Made by a program: the position numbers and the translations under genes
Part shown: one piece after another, positions 54,428 through 62,343 of the stretch
How positions within the stretch are numbered: the stretch's first letter is position 1
Layout of the letters: each line of letters opens with the position of its first letter
The notes under the pieces: generated by a model
What the model was told of the DNA's origin: nothing
What the model saw: only the letters and a program-made list of their open reading frames with translations
The model's database searches: none
Origin: Pseudomonas segetis
GTDB lineage: Bacteria > Pseudomonadota > Gammaproteobacteria > Pseudomonadales > Pseudomonadaceae
Assembly (NCBI RefSeq): GCF_900188155.1
Contig: NZ_FZOG01000005.1
Location: 1-64,000 of the forward strand
Length of the DNA stretch: 64,000 nucleotides
Direction: 5' to 3'

Positions 54428-54474
54428 ATCCGTCGTTGGGGTCACGCTGAAGCAGCGTGACAGGGCAGGTCGTA
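54428..54474. repeat. Degenerate copy of the dusA 5' end (putative attachment-site scar)
   Basis: Bases 54444-54474 match dusA bases 51452-51482 at 27 of 31 positions in the same orientation, including CACGCTGAAGC and GACAGGGCAGG. GATCCGTC at 54428 also matches dusA 51427 with a 9-base gap between the blocks. Read on the minus strand it keeps dusA codons R-P-A-L-S-R-x-F-S-V. This is expected when an element integrates in the dusA 5' end and restores the gene. Confidence 0.6.
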
Positions 54475-54516
54475 GTCGCCATGAGCAGTCGGCCAGTCGT
54501 ATAGCAAGTGTGGTTT

Positions 54517-54702
54517 TCACTGCTCACTGGTTGGGGCAGTCCGGCTCTCCGGGGCGGTGATTGAGTCTTGTGTTGCTTCAGCTGCAAGTTTGAGTCGGTC
54601 CGCTTTGCTGACGTAGGTAGACTTTTTTCGTGGTGCTTTTTTAGCGCTGGCCTTCTTGGCGTGAGCTTCTAGTAGCTGCTTGATTTTTTTCCGACGATTC
54701 AT
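54517..54702 (-). CDS. DUF2986-family small basic protein
   Basis: A 61-residue, Lys-rich protein. The opening MNRRKKIKQLLEAHAKKASA and the KKSTYVSKADRLKLAAE section fit DUF2986. Such proteins are found widely in gammaproteobacteria; the function is unknown, and the charge would suit RNA or ribosome contact. The gene lies at the edge of the accessory patch. Confidence 0.7.
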   Translation of the reverse strand: MNRRKKIKQLLEAHAKKASAKKAPRKKSTYVSKADRLKLAAEATQDSITAPESRTAPTSEQ

Positions 54703-54789
54703 GGTTTTCTACTTGATGTGTAAGTTCTTGGTTGGTCGCTGGGTAATCAGTATCTGCTTCTGGCCGTGCCGCGCAATCAATGTGATCGT

Positions 54790-55962
54790 CTAATTGCCTG
54801 CACCCACGATGCTGAGCAGCTTATAAGCCGTTTTAACCCGGCTTGGGATGGGATAGTTCTTGTTCGCCAGCAGAACAATGCCGATTTGCTTGGCTGGTAT
54901 ATAGGCAACGTAGGCACCGAAGCCCTTGGTCGAGCCGGTTTTGTTTATCCAGCTACTGGGTTGTGGTGGCTGCGGCGTTTCAAACCAATTGGCCTTATGT
55001 GGCTCAAGTGCCATCTGGGTTGAGTTCCCCTCCAGCAGTGTTTTCAGCGTAACTGGATAGGCGTAAAGCTCCCAGCCCAGGCCTTGGGTCAGTGGTCCAG
55101 CTTGGTAGTAGCCGGTTTGGGTTAGGTTGATGGCATGTTGCAGCGCAGGCTCAAGTCCCTGGGCTTGCAGGTTCATGCGGACAAAATGCAGCATGTCCTC
55201 TGCCGTGGTTTTCACACCATAGGCTTGCGATGCCATAGCCCCCGGGCCGACTCTGGCTGGACTGTCATCCTTTGTATAGCCTTGGGCGTAGTGGCTCATT
55301 TGCACCTGTGGAACCTGGATGTAGCTGCTCTTCAGGCCCAGTTTGGGAAACAGGGTTTTTTCCATCAGGTCGTCAAAAGGTTGTCCGAGACTCTCGGCTG
55401 CCGCGTAGCCAAACAGGCCCAGGCTTGGGTTTGAATACAGCCGTTGCTCGGCGGCTGCGAAGCTGGGTTGCCACTGTTGGTAATAGCCCATCATCTTGTC
55501 TGCGGCATCTGCTTTAGCTGGAAACTGCAATGGCAAGCCGCCAGCGGTATAGGTCCCCAGGTTAAGCACGCTGATGTGGTCAAAGGCGCTGCCGTGTAAT
55601 TGTGGCACGTAATCACTGGCGTTGGCTGGCAGGGCCAATCGACCTTTGGCGACCGCGTAGCCAGCGAGTGTGGCGGTGAAGGTCTTGCTGATCGAACCGA
55701 TTTCAAAGAGGGTGTTCGGTGTCACCGGCTGTTTATCAGCTTTGGATGCAATACCGTAGCTGAAGTAATGCGCCTGGCCATCGACCAGCAGTGCCACGGC
55801 CATTCCGGGAATGCCCTGGTTTTGCATCAGTGGTTCAATGACTGCATCCACGGAGGCTTTCAACGCGCTCTCAGAGGTGTTCGCGGCAAGGCAATCAGCG
55901 GCACCAAAGATCCATAAGGTGCTGGTGAACAGCGCAACTGCAAAGTGGTGTTTATCAAGCAT
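54790..55962 (-). CDS. ampC: Class C beta-lactamase (AmpC)
   Basis: About 390 residues with a Sec signal peptide ending FGAADCLA. The three class C active-site motifs are clear: Ser-x-x-Lys in EIGSISKTF, Tyr-Ser-Asn in QRLYSNPSLGLFGYAAAESLG, and Lys-Thr-Gly in WINKTGSTKGFGAYVAYIPA. It hydrolyses beta-lactams, mainly cephalosporins, in the periplasm. The start is uncertain: ATG at 55980 gives six more residues. No ampR gene is adjacent, so regulation differs from the classic divergent ampR-ampC pair. Confidence 0.93.
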   Translation of the reverse strand: MLDKHHFAVALFTSTLWIFGAADCLAANTSESALKASVDAVIEPLMQNQGIPGMAVALLVDGQAHYFSYGIASKADKQPVTPNTLFEIGSISKTFTATLAGYAVAKGRLALPANASDYVPQLHGSAFDHISVLNLGTYTAGGLPLQFPAKADAADKMMGYYQQWQPSFAAAEQRLYSNPSLGLFGYAAAESLGQPFDDLMEKTLFPKLGLKSSYIQVPQVQMSHYAQGYTKDDSPARVGPGAMASQAYGVKTTAEDMLHFVRMNLQAQGLEPALQHAINLTQTGYYQAGPLTQGLGWELYAYPVTLKTLLEGNSTQMALEPHKANWFETPQPPQPSSWINKTGSTKGFGAYVAYIPAKQIGIVLLANKNYPIPSRVKTAYKLLSIVGAGN

Positions 55963-56125
55963 GTTTTCGCAAGTCTCCATTGATTCACCAAGGCGTTCAA
56001 CCTAGCCACATAGGCTCTTGCCAGCAGGGCGGGCAGGCAAATCATCGCCCATCCGGCCCCTTAACCCAAGCCTTCAGGTAGATTGTGTGGCACTGGAACC
56101 TGAACAAACCCGCGATGGAGGTTGC

Positions 56126-56923
56126 ATGCACACTATTGGGATCTTGGGGGTAGGCGAACTCACGGAGAAGGTTGTTCGCGGCTTGCGGCGCAGCGGTTAC
56201 CCTGGCGCGATAAGGCTGTCTCCGCGTAATCAGGCCCGTGCCCAGGCTTTATCGGACGCCTTCGACTGCCAGATCATGGCAGGCAATCAGGCGGTCATTG
56301 ATAGTTCATACCTTCTTATCCTCGGTGTTCGTCCTGACGCCGTTGCTCAGTTGGCCGAAGAGGTGACAATTACGCCTGGTAAAACCCTGGTCTCGCTGGT
56401 GGCCGGCATGAAGCTCGATGCGTTAGCGCGTTATTTTCCCGGTGCGCAGGTGGTTCGGGCGATGCTTTCCTACGCGGCCCAGATCAACAGCACCACGGTT
56501 GTGATCTACCCGCGCAATGACCTTGTCCAGCAGTATCTGGCGCCATTGGGTACAGCTGTTTTGCTGGACGAGGAAGAGGCTTTTGAACTGGCGACCGTTG
56601 CTGCGTGCATGAATGGCTGGTTTTATTTCTGGCTGCAGGATCTTCAGCAATGGTTCGTCGCGCAAGGGATGCCAGAGGCTCAAGCCAGGCAATTGGTGCT
56701 GAGCAATATGCAGGACTGCCTTGCCAGCGCTCATCACAATCCCGATGCAGACCTGGCAGCCATGGGTAATGCTATTGCGTCCCCAGGTACGTTCACCGCC
56801 AGGGGTGTTGAGCTGCTGCGAAGGCATCAGATGAGCAGGCCTTGGTCCGCTGCGTGCGACGCTACGCTGCAATGGCTTACGGCAGATACGGCAAGCAACG
56901 AAGACGAGGCGGGTAGTGACTGA
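56126..56923 (+). CDS. Pyrroline-5-carboxylate reductase-like protein
   Basis: A 265-residue NAD(P)-binding protein of the ProC/F420-oxidoreductase family. The Rossmann motif is IGILGVGELTEKVVRGLRRSG, followed by ILGVRPDAVAQLAEEV, LVSLVAGMKLDALARYFPGAQVVRAM and a C-terminal helical dimerisation domain ending in an F-T-A-R-G-V-E block. It is shorter and more diverged than housekeeping ProC, so it may act on another imine. GGAGG precedes the ATG at 56126. It converges with the TAXI gene. Confidence 0.78.
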   Translation: MHTIGILGVGELTEKVVRGLRRSGYPGAIRLSPRNQARAQALSDAFDCQIMAGNQAVIDSSYLLILGVRPDAVAQLAEEVTITPGKTLVSLVAGMKLDALARYFPGAQVVRAMLSYAAQINSTTVVIYPRNDLVQQYLAPLGTAVLLDEEEAFELATVAACMNGWFYFWLQDLQQWFVAQGMPEAQARQLVLSNMQDCLASAHHNPDADLAAMGNAIASPGTFTARGVELLRRHQMSRPWSAACDATLQWLTADTASNEDEAGSD

Positions 56924-56957
56924 ATTCTTGCTTGATAGCGGCTGTATCTGGTTATGA

Positions 56958-56982
56958 CGAGGCCCTGAATCGCAGGGCCTCG
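56958..56982. terminator. Bidirectional hairpin between the ProC-like and TAXI genes
   Basis: CGAGGCCCTG (56958-56967) and CAGGGCCTCG (56973-56982) form a perfect 10-bp stem with a 5-base loop between convergent genes. No strong T-run on either side. Confidence 0.6.
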
Positions 56983-56999
56983 CTAAAGCCAATCCGGAT

Positions 57000-57968
57000 C
57001 TACATCCAGCCTTGTTCTTTGTAGTAGCGCACCGCGCCTTCATGCAGGGGCGCAGTGAGGCCGACCTTGATCATGTCTTGTGCCTTGAGGTCTTTGAAGG
57101 CTGGGTGCAAGCGCTTGAAGCGTTCAAGGTTGTCGAACACGGACTTGACCAACTGGTAGACCAACTCAGGATCGGTACTCGACATGGTAGCCAGTACCGC
57201 TTTGCCGCCAATCGAGGGTACCGGGGCATCGACGCCTGGGTAAATGCCGCCCGGAATGCTTTCCTTGCTGAAGTAGGGGGCCTTGCTCAACAGCTTGTCG
57301 ATTGCCGGGCCTGTGACCGGGATAAGCTGCGCATCGACATTGACCAGGGCTTCCTGGATCGCCCCGCTTGGATGGCCAACCACATAGGTGATGGCGTCCA
57401 GGTTATTGTCGCCGAGAGCCGCCGCCATTTCCGCAGGCTTGAGTTCAGCCGCCAGGGAGAAACTGGCATTTGTCCAGCCCTCGGCAGCCATGACTTCATC
57501 AACCGTATCCCGGCTGCCCGAGCCAGGCACACCAATATTGACGCGTTTGCCCTTGAGGTCTTCGATTGTGTCTATACCGCTGTCTTTGCGGGCAACGATG
57601 GTCAGGATTTCGCTTTGCAGCGAGAAGAGGGTGCGCAGCTTGGTTTGTGGGCCGAGCTTATCGAAAGGTGCGAGGCCTTTTTGGGCCTTGTACTGGTGGT
57701 CTGACTGAATAAAGCCAAAGTCATATTCGCCGCCATTGAGCGCGACAATATTGCTCACGCTGCCTGCCGTTGAGGTGGCGTTGCATTTGATTGGCGGTTG
57801 CACCTGTGCACGATTGAGAAACCGGCAAATTGATTGGCCGCCAGTGTAATAGACACCTGTTTGACCACCGGTGCCAATGGTTACATAGCGTTCTGCTGCC
57901 AGTGTTGGAGTGGCCAGGCAGAGACCGGCCAGTGCGCTGATAAGAAACCGGGTTTTGTTATTTTTCAT
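57000..57968 (-). CDS. TAXI-family TRAP transporter solute-binding protein
   Basis: A 322-residue periplasmic protein of the TAXI (TRAP-associated extracytoplasmic immunogenic) family. The signal peptide ends ATPTLAAE (residues ~18-25). Family marks are YVTIGTGGQTGVYYTGGQSICRFLN, FGFIQSDHQYKAQKG, LRTLFSLQSEILTIVA, DLKGKRVNIGVPGSGSRDTVDEV and SIPGGIYPGVDAPVPSIG. No TRAP membrane subunits are adjacent. It follows ridA and a D-amino-acid dehydrogenase on the same strand, so an amino or keto acid ligand is likely by inference. Confidence 0.9.
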   Translation of the reverse strand: MKNNKTRFLISALAGLCLATPTLAAERYVTIGTGGQTGVYYTGGQSICRFLNRAQVQPPIKCNATSTAGSVSNIVALNGGEYDFGFIQSDHQYKAQKGLAPFDKLGPQTKLRTLFSLQSEILTIVARKDSGIDTIEDLKGKRVNIGVPGSGSRDTVDEVMAAEGWTNASFSLAAELKPAEMAAALGDNNLDAITYVVGHPSGAIQEALVNVDAQLIPVTGPAIDKLLSKAPYFSKESIPGGIYPGVDAPVPSIGGKAVLATMSSTDPELVYQLVKSVFDNLERFKRLHPAFKDLKAQDMIKVGLTAPLHEGAVRYYKEQGWM

Positions 57969-58038
57969 CGGTATGTCCCCTGATTGTAATTGTTTGAACA
58001 GACTATCTTTTATGCTCGCTCACCACTATTTGAATGCA

Positions 58039-58077
58039 CCCGGGCTCAGCAACGAGCATCGATTTTGTGAGCCCGGG
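58039..58077. promoter_or_regulatory. Hairpin between ridA-like and TAXI genes
   Basis: CCCGGGCTCA (58039-58048) and TGAGCCCGGG (58068-58077) form a perfect 10-bp stem. It lies in the ~120-base spacer inside the minus-strand gene set and may separate or balance expression of the two parts. Confidence 0.55.
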
Positions 58078-58090
58078 CTTGAAAAGGGCC

Positions 58091-58447
58091 TTAGCTATTG
58101 CGTGCTGCAATGACCATGATCTCAACCAGCACATCGCCTGATGCCAGGCGCGCTTCAACGGTTGCACGGGCTGGGGCGCAACCTTGTGGCAGCCATTTGA
58201 TCCATTCCTGGTTCATGGCTGCAAAGTCGTGCTCAATGTCTTTGAGCCATATTTGGGCGCTTAACAATTGGCTCCGATCAGAGCCTGCTTCAGTCAGCAA
58301 AGTGTCGATCTTGGCCAGGACCTCAACGGTTTGACCTGCCACATCGAGCGAGCGGTTGGTGGGAACCTGGCCTGACAAAAACACCAGTTCGCCGAAGTTT
58401 ACGGCGCCTGACAGGCGATCATTGGTTTGCATGCGTTGGATATTCAT
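58091..58447 (-). CDS. RidA-family enamine/imine deaminase
   Basis: A 118-residue RidA/YjgF protein. It shows FGELVFLSGQVP, the catalytic Arg in CAPARATVEARLASGDVLVEI, and the usual trimer fold length. RidA proteins hydrolyse reactive enamines/imines released by amino acid enzymes. It lies 30 bases after a D-amino acid dehydrogenase-like gene, whose imino product it probably clears. Confidence 0.9.
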   Translation of the reverse strand: MNIQRMQTNDRLSGAVNFGELVFLSGQVPTNRSLDVAGQTVEVLAKIDTLLTEAGSDRSQLLSAQIWLKDIEHDFAAMNQEWIKWLPQGCAPARATVEARLASGDVLVEIMVIAARNS

Positions 58448-58477
58448 AAAACTCCCTATTGAATGATGGTGAATGCC

Positions 58478-59716
58478 TTATGTATGCGTGAGGCCGTCCA
58501 GGGCGATCGGGGCGGGTGAGCCGGCAATCAGCTGTGCCAGTACATCGGCACTGCCGCAGGCAAGGGTAAAGCCCAGGCTGCCATGGCCCAGGTTCAGCCA
58601 GAGATTATTGATGCCACTCGCGCCCAGCCAGGGTGTGCCTTGTGGGGTGGCCGGGCGCAGTCCCGCCCAAGGCGTCGCCGCAGCGAAGTCTCCAGCCTCG
58701 GGAAAGCTACGGGCGGCAAGATCGCGTAACTGTTTGATTCGAAGAGCATCTAGCTGGCTATCCCAGCCGCCAACATCAACCATGGCCGCAACTCGAAGTT
58801 GGTCGTCCAGGCGGGCGTAAACGACTTTGTTGTCGTAGTCGGTAACGTTGGTTTCAGGCACCGCTTTCGGGTTATCGAGTTGCAGGCTGAGGCTGTAGCC
58901 CTTGAGCGGGTAGAGCGGCACATCGATACCCAGGGGCTTGAGCAGCGCGATGCTGTGGACGCCTGCCGCGACCACAAGATGATCCACCAGATGTTCATCA
59001 CCGCAATTCAATTGCAGCGCCTTGACCTTGCCATTGCTGACGCGCAAGCCTTTGACATCGTAGTTGGCGTGCAGCTTGAATGCGCTGTTGGCTTGAAGTC
59101 GCTGGAGCAATTGCCGACAGAATAGATAGCAGTCGCCGACTTCATCTCCGGGTGCGTAAACGCCGCCGAGCAGTTCATTGGCGATCCCGGCGAGGGCGGG
59201 CTCGGTATCCAGGCACTGCTCTGCGCTCAGTAGTTGGCGGTTGTCATCGCCAGGCGTCTTGCTCGCCTTGGCCCAGCTCGTCGGGGTGCGATAAACCACC
59301 AGCTTGCCGTTTGAGCGCCAGGCGAAGTTATCGAGCGCGTCTTGCTCGCGCCAGGCGCTCAGTATTTTTTGGCTATGCAGGGCCAGGCGCAACAAGTGAG
59401 CCGTGTTGCGTTGGTTGACCGAGCGTCGGCATGCAGCCAGAAACTGCAGGCACCAGCGCCATTGCTGCAGATTGAATTGCGGCTTGAAGCGCAGGGGCGC
59501 GTCGCTGCGCAGCATCCAGCCCAGTGCTTCGAGCGGCACTCCCGCATCGGCCAGTGGCGACACATAACGATAGCTAAGCTGGCCGCCGTTGGCGAAGCTG
59601 GTCTCCAGCCCGACCTCGTCGCGTCGCTCAATCAGGTCGACCTCATGACCTTCGCGTATTAGGGCATAGGCTGTCGTTAAGCCAATGACGCCTCCTCCGA
59701 TCACCGCAACTCGCAT
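58478..59716 (-). CDS. D-amino acid dehydrogenase-like FAD oxidoreductase (DadA type)
   Basis: A 412-residue FAD enzyme. The nucleotide-binding motif is RVAVIGGGVIGLTTAYALIREGHEVDLIERRD, followed by the DadA-like ETSFANGGQLSYRYVSPLADAGVP and the C-terminal TPWAGLRPATPQGTPWLG and NLWLNLGHGSLGFTLACGSADVLA. It oxidises a D-amino acid to a keto acid and ammonia, passing electrons to the respiratory chain. The order oxidase-RidA-TAXI with a divergent LysR gene suggests a dedicated uptake and catabolic unit. The substrate is not readable. Confidence 0.88.
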   Translation of the reverse strand: MRVAVIGGGVIGLTTAYALIREGHEVDLIERRDEVGLETSFANGGQLSYRYVSPLADAGVPLEALGWMLRSDAPLRFKPQFNLQQWRWCLQFLAACRRSVNQRNTAHLLRLALHSQKILSAWREQDALDNFAWRSNGKLVVYRTPTSWAKASKTPGDDNRQLLSAEQCLDTEPALAGIANELLGGVYAPGDEVGDCYLFCRQLLQRLQANSAFKLHANYDVKGLRVSNGKVKALQLNCGDEHLVDHLVVAAGVHSIALLKPLGIDVPLYPLKGYSLSLQLDNPKAVPETNVTDYDNKVVYARLDDQLRVAAMVDVGGWDSQLDALRIKQLRDLAARSFPEAGDFAAATPWAGLRPATPQGTPWLGASGINNLWLNLGHGSLGFTLACGSADVLAQLIAGSPAPIALDGLTHT

Positions 59717-59840
59717 GCATACACCTCATACCAAATTGGTTTTCAGGGTATGTAAATGCATGAGTTGGAAACCAATGAAAGATTGCAGCTAGGCCATAAC
59801 CAAAAGCTATGCTATTGCTCTGCACCCGGAGGAACAAAGC

Positions 59841-60752
59841 ATGCACCTGCGTCATATCGAAGTGTTTCAGGCAATCTTGCAAACCGGCAGCGTCACTGCC
59901 GCGGCGGATCTGTTGAATATTTCCCAGCCGGCAGCAAGCAAAGCATTGAAGCATGCCGAGCAACAGCTGGGCTTCAGGTTATTCAACCGCGTGCGTGGCA
60001 AACTGGAGCCGACTGTTGAGGCGAGAATCTTGCGCAACAAGACCGAAAGCCTGTCCGCGGATTTGCAAAGCCTGCGACGCCTGGCTGGCAGTCTCAGGCG
60101 AGGTGCGGAAGATAACCTGCGGTTAGTCTCCACCCCGGCCCTGGCGCAACAGCTTTTACCTTTGGCGTTGAGCCAATGGCGAGATAGGCATGCAGGTGTC
60201 AATTGTGAGTTGGCGACCCAGCATTCGGCCGAGATGATCCAGCGCTTGTTATTGCGCGAGGCGGATATTGGCTTGACCTTGCAGCTCGTTGAGCACCCAG
60301 GCTTGCAGTGCCAGTTACTTGCCCAGGGCTGCATGCAGTTAATAGCCCCCGCAGGTTGCTGGAGTCAATCGCAGTGCATGGAGCCGGTTTACCTGCAGGA
60401 CCTTGCTGGCGCGGTGTTGATTGGCTTGGATACGCGCGATGCCCTGGGCAGCTTGATAGGCGAGCACCTTCGTGGGCTGCAACCTGCGCCGCTGATCGAT
60501 ACCTGGGTTCAGACCTATCAACTCGCTGGCGCCTTGGTCACGGCGGGGCAGGGCATGGCCTTGGTGGATCCGCTGACGGCAAGGGTTGCAGTCATGGGCG
60601 GCGCTCAGATGCGTGTGCTGGAGCCGAACCTGATGGTTGGCTTGTATCTCTTGCGTCGCGCGGGTGAAGAGTACCCCAAGGCTCAGCAGGCGTTGATCGA
60701 GCAGATCAGCCAGGTCGCGGACCGGCTGATGAATGAGCCAAAAACTGGCTAG
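59841..60752 (+). CDS. LysR-family regulator, divergent from the D-amino acid operon
   Basis: A 303-residue LysR regulator. The HTH is HLRHIEVFQAILQTGSVTAAADLLNISQPAASKALKHAEQQLGFRLF. The effector domain starts near residue 90. It is divergent from the dadA-like gene with a ~125-base spacer, the classic layout for control of that operon. CCGGAGGA precedes the ATG. The stop lies inside a hairpin. Confidence 0.9.
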   Translation: MHLRHIEVFQAILQTGSVTAAADLLNISQPAASKALKHAEQQLGFRLFNRVRGKLEPTVEARILRNKTESLSADLQSLRRLAGSLRRGAEDNLRLVSTPALAQQLLPLALSQWRDRHAGVNCELATQHSAEMIQRLLLREADIGLTLQLVEHPGLQCQLLAQGCMQLIAPAGCWSQSQCMEPVYLQDLAGAVLIGLDTRDALGSLIGEHLRGLQPAPLIDTWVQTYQLAGALVTAGQGMALVDPLTARVAVMGGAQMRVLEPNLMVGLYLLRRAGEEYPKAQQALIEQISQVADRLMNEPKTG

Positions 60753-60780
60753 ACTCTTTGTTGTGTGAGTCAGTTTTTGG
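60738..60780. terminator. Hairpin across the end of the LysR gene
   Basis: CCAAAAACTG (60738-60747) pairs with CAGTTTTTGG (60771-60780), extended by GACTC/GAGTC inside (60752-60756 with 60767-60771). Probable terminator for the regulator. Confidence 0.6.
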
Positions 60781-60932
60781 CGACTACATTGACGGCTGGA
60801 ACGAGCCAGATGCCCGCTGGGAGGAGATTTTTCAGGCCTAGGCTTAATTTAAATTATCGTCGCCGCCCGGCGTCGATGAACCCTTGCTTGTTGATTTAGT
60901 CATAACGTGAAATAAATCGAGAGGTAAGTGTC

Positions 60933-61334
60933 ATGAGTAAAGGTTCAGTATTTCGTCGACTAGCAGCAAGCCTGGCAGTATTTCATCTGCTGATGGTGGC
61001 CCAGGTGCCGCTGGCAAATGCATCGATGATCGGCACTTCTGAAGTCTTGGCTGAACATCAGCAACAAGTAGATCGCCAGCAGTTACTGAGCATGCTCGAT
61101 GAGCAAGGTGTGCAGGACAAACTGCACAGCCTCGGAGTTGACCGGACCACGGTCGAGAAGCGTATCAACAGCCTGACCAATGCCGAGCTTGCCCAGTTCA
61201 ACCAGCAACTGGATCAGGCGCCTGCAGGTAGTGGTGTTATCGGTATTATCGTGTTGTTCTTTGTGATCTTCATCGTTACCGATATGCTCTGCGCTACCGA
61301 CATCTTCAGTTTTGTGAAATGTATAAATCGATAA
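60933..61334 (+). CDS. PA2779-family membrane protein
   Basis: A 133-residue protein. A signal-like hydrophobic N-terminus (RRLAASLAVFHLLMVAQVPLANA), a helical middle (VLAEHQQQVDRQQLLSMLDEQGVQDKLHSLGVD) and a C-terminal membrane segment (GVIGIIVLFFVIFIVTDML) match the PA2779 family. Function unknown. It overlaps by 16 bases the downstream PA2778-type peptidase, and the two always seem to travel together in Pseudomonas. Confidence 0.83.
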   Translation: MSKGSVFRRLAASLAVFHLLMVAQVPLANASMIGTSEVLAEHQQQVDRQQLLSMLDEQGVQDKLHSLGVDRTTVEKRINSLTNAELAQFNQQLDQAPAGSGVIGIIVLFFVIFIVTDMLCATDIFSFVKCINR

Positions 61335-62287
61335 TCAGGCTATTGGTCCCGACCGTACTCACTATCATGCTTTCAGCTTGTGCGCAGTCTCCGGTGTTAT
61401 CACCGCAGACTGCGCAGTTGCCTGAGCGGGTTGAACTCAGTGACGTCCCTTTTTTCCCTCAAACCGAGTATCAGTGCGGTCCGGCGGCACTGTCGACCAT
61501 GTTGACCCAGCGGGGCGTGGCAACCAGCCCAGGTTTGCTCAAGGATCAGGTCTACATTCCTGGTCGTGAAGGCAGCTTGCAGATAGAAATGGTGGCAGCT
61601 GCGCGGGCGCATGACATGCTGGTGTATCCGCTGCAGCCAAAACTGGAGTCAATACTGCACCAGGTTGCCGCCGGTAACCCGGTGCTGGTATTGCAGAATC
61701 AGGCGTTCGACTGGTATCCGCAGTGGCACTTTGCGGTGGTTGTCGGTTTTGATTTGCGTGCCAAAACCCTGATTTTACGCTCCGGCACGACGCGTCGCTG
61801 GACGACCGGCTTCGCCGGTTTTGATGAAAGCTGGGCGCGGGCCAAACGCTGGGCCGTGGTGACGATGCCACCCAACAAGTTGCCTGCCAATCCGGAGATG
61901 CAAACATGGTTGAAGGCGGCGAGTGACCTTGAGGAGACCGACCACAAACAGGCGGCCTTGAGCGCTTATCGCACCGCGACGCGACAATGGCCAAATGAGG
62001 CGCTGACCTGGTTTGCCATGGCCAACAGTCGTCATGCCGGCGGGGATGCTGCGGGTGCCGAGGCGGACCTGCGCAAAAGCGTTCAGCATAAACCGGACTT
62101 TGCTGCCGGTTGGTTCAACTTGTCCCAGGTCTTGGCTGAGCGCGGTTGTGGCCAGCAGGCTGCGCAGGCTCAGGCGTGCGCAAAACAACTGGCACCTAAA
62201 GACGAGCGGTTTGGTTCGCCATTGAAGGTGGCCACTCAGGCGGCCGGGCAGTGCTCGGTTTTGCAGGCCTGCTCAACCATGCAGTAG
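61319..62287 (+). CDS. PA2778-family C39-like peptidase lipoprotein with TPR
   Basis: A 322-residue putative lipoprotein: signal peptide with lipobox LSAC, Cys21 becoming the lipidated N-terminus. Then a C39-like cysteine peptidase domain (PFFPQTEYQCGPAALSTML with the catalytic Cys, and QWHFAVVVGFD with the His) and a C-terminal TPR-like region (residues ~200-290). The double-glycine peptidase fold suggests cleavage of a leader or a nearby membrane peptide, perhaps the PA2779-type partner. That link is inference. A strong terminator follows. Confidence 0.87.
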   Translation: MYKSIIRLLVPTVLTIMLSACAQSPVLSPQTAQLPERVELSDVPFFPQTEYQCGPAALSTMLTQRGVATSPGLLKDQVYIPGREGSLQIEMVAAARAHDMLVYPLQPKLESILHQVAAGNPVLVLQNQAFDWYPQWHFAVVVGFDLRAKTLILRSGTTRRWTTGFAGFDESWARAKRWAVVTMPPNKLPANPEMQTWLKAASDLEETDHKQAALSAYRTATRQWPNEALTWFAMANSRHAGGDAAGAEADLRKSVQHKPDFAAGWFNLSQVLAERGCGQQAAQAQACAKQLAPKDERFGSPLKVATQAAGQCSVLQACSTMQ

Positions 62288-62302
62288 TGTTTTGACTGCT
62301 AT

Positions 62303-62332
62303 AAAAAACGGCGCCAATTGGCGCCGTTTTTA
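62303..62332. terminator. Intrinsic terminator between PA2778-type and puuB-like genes
   Basis: AAAAACGGCGCC pairs with GGCGCCGTTTTT around AATT, an A/T-flanked perfect stem that would act in both directions between convergent genes. Confidence 0.9.
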
Positions 62333-62343
62333 ATGGGTAGTGC

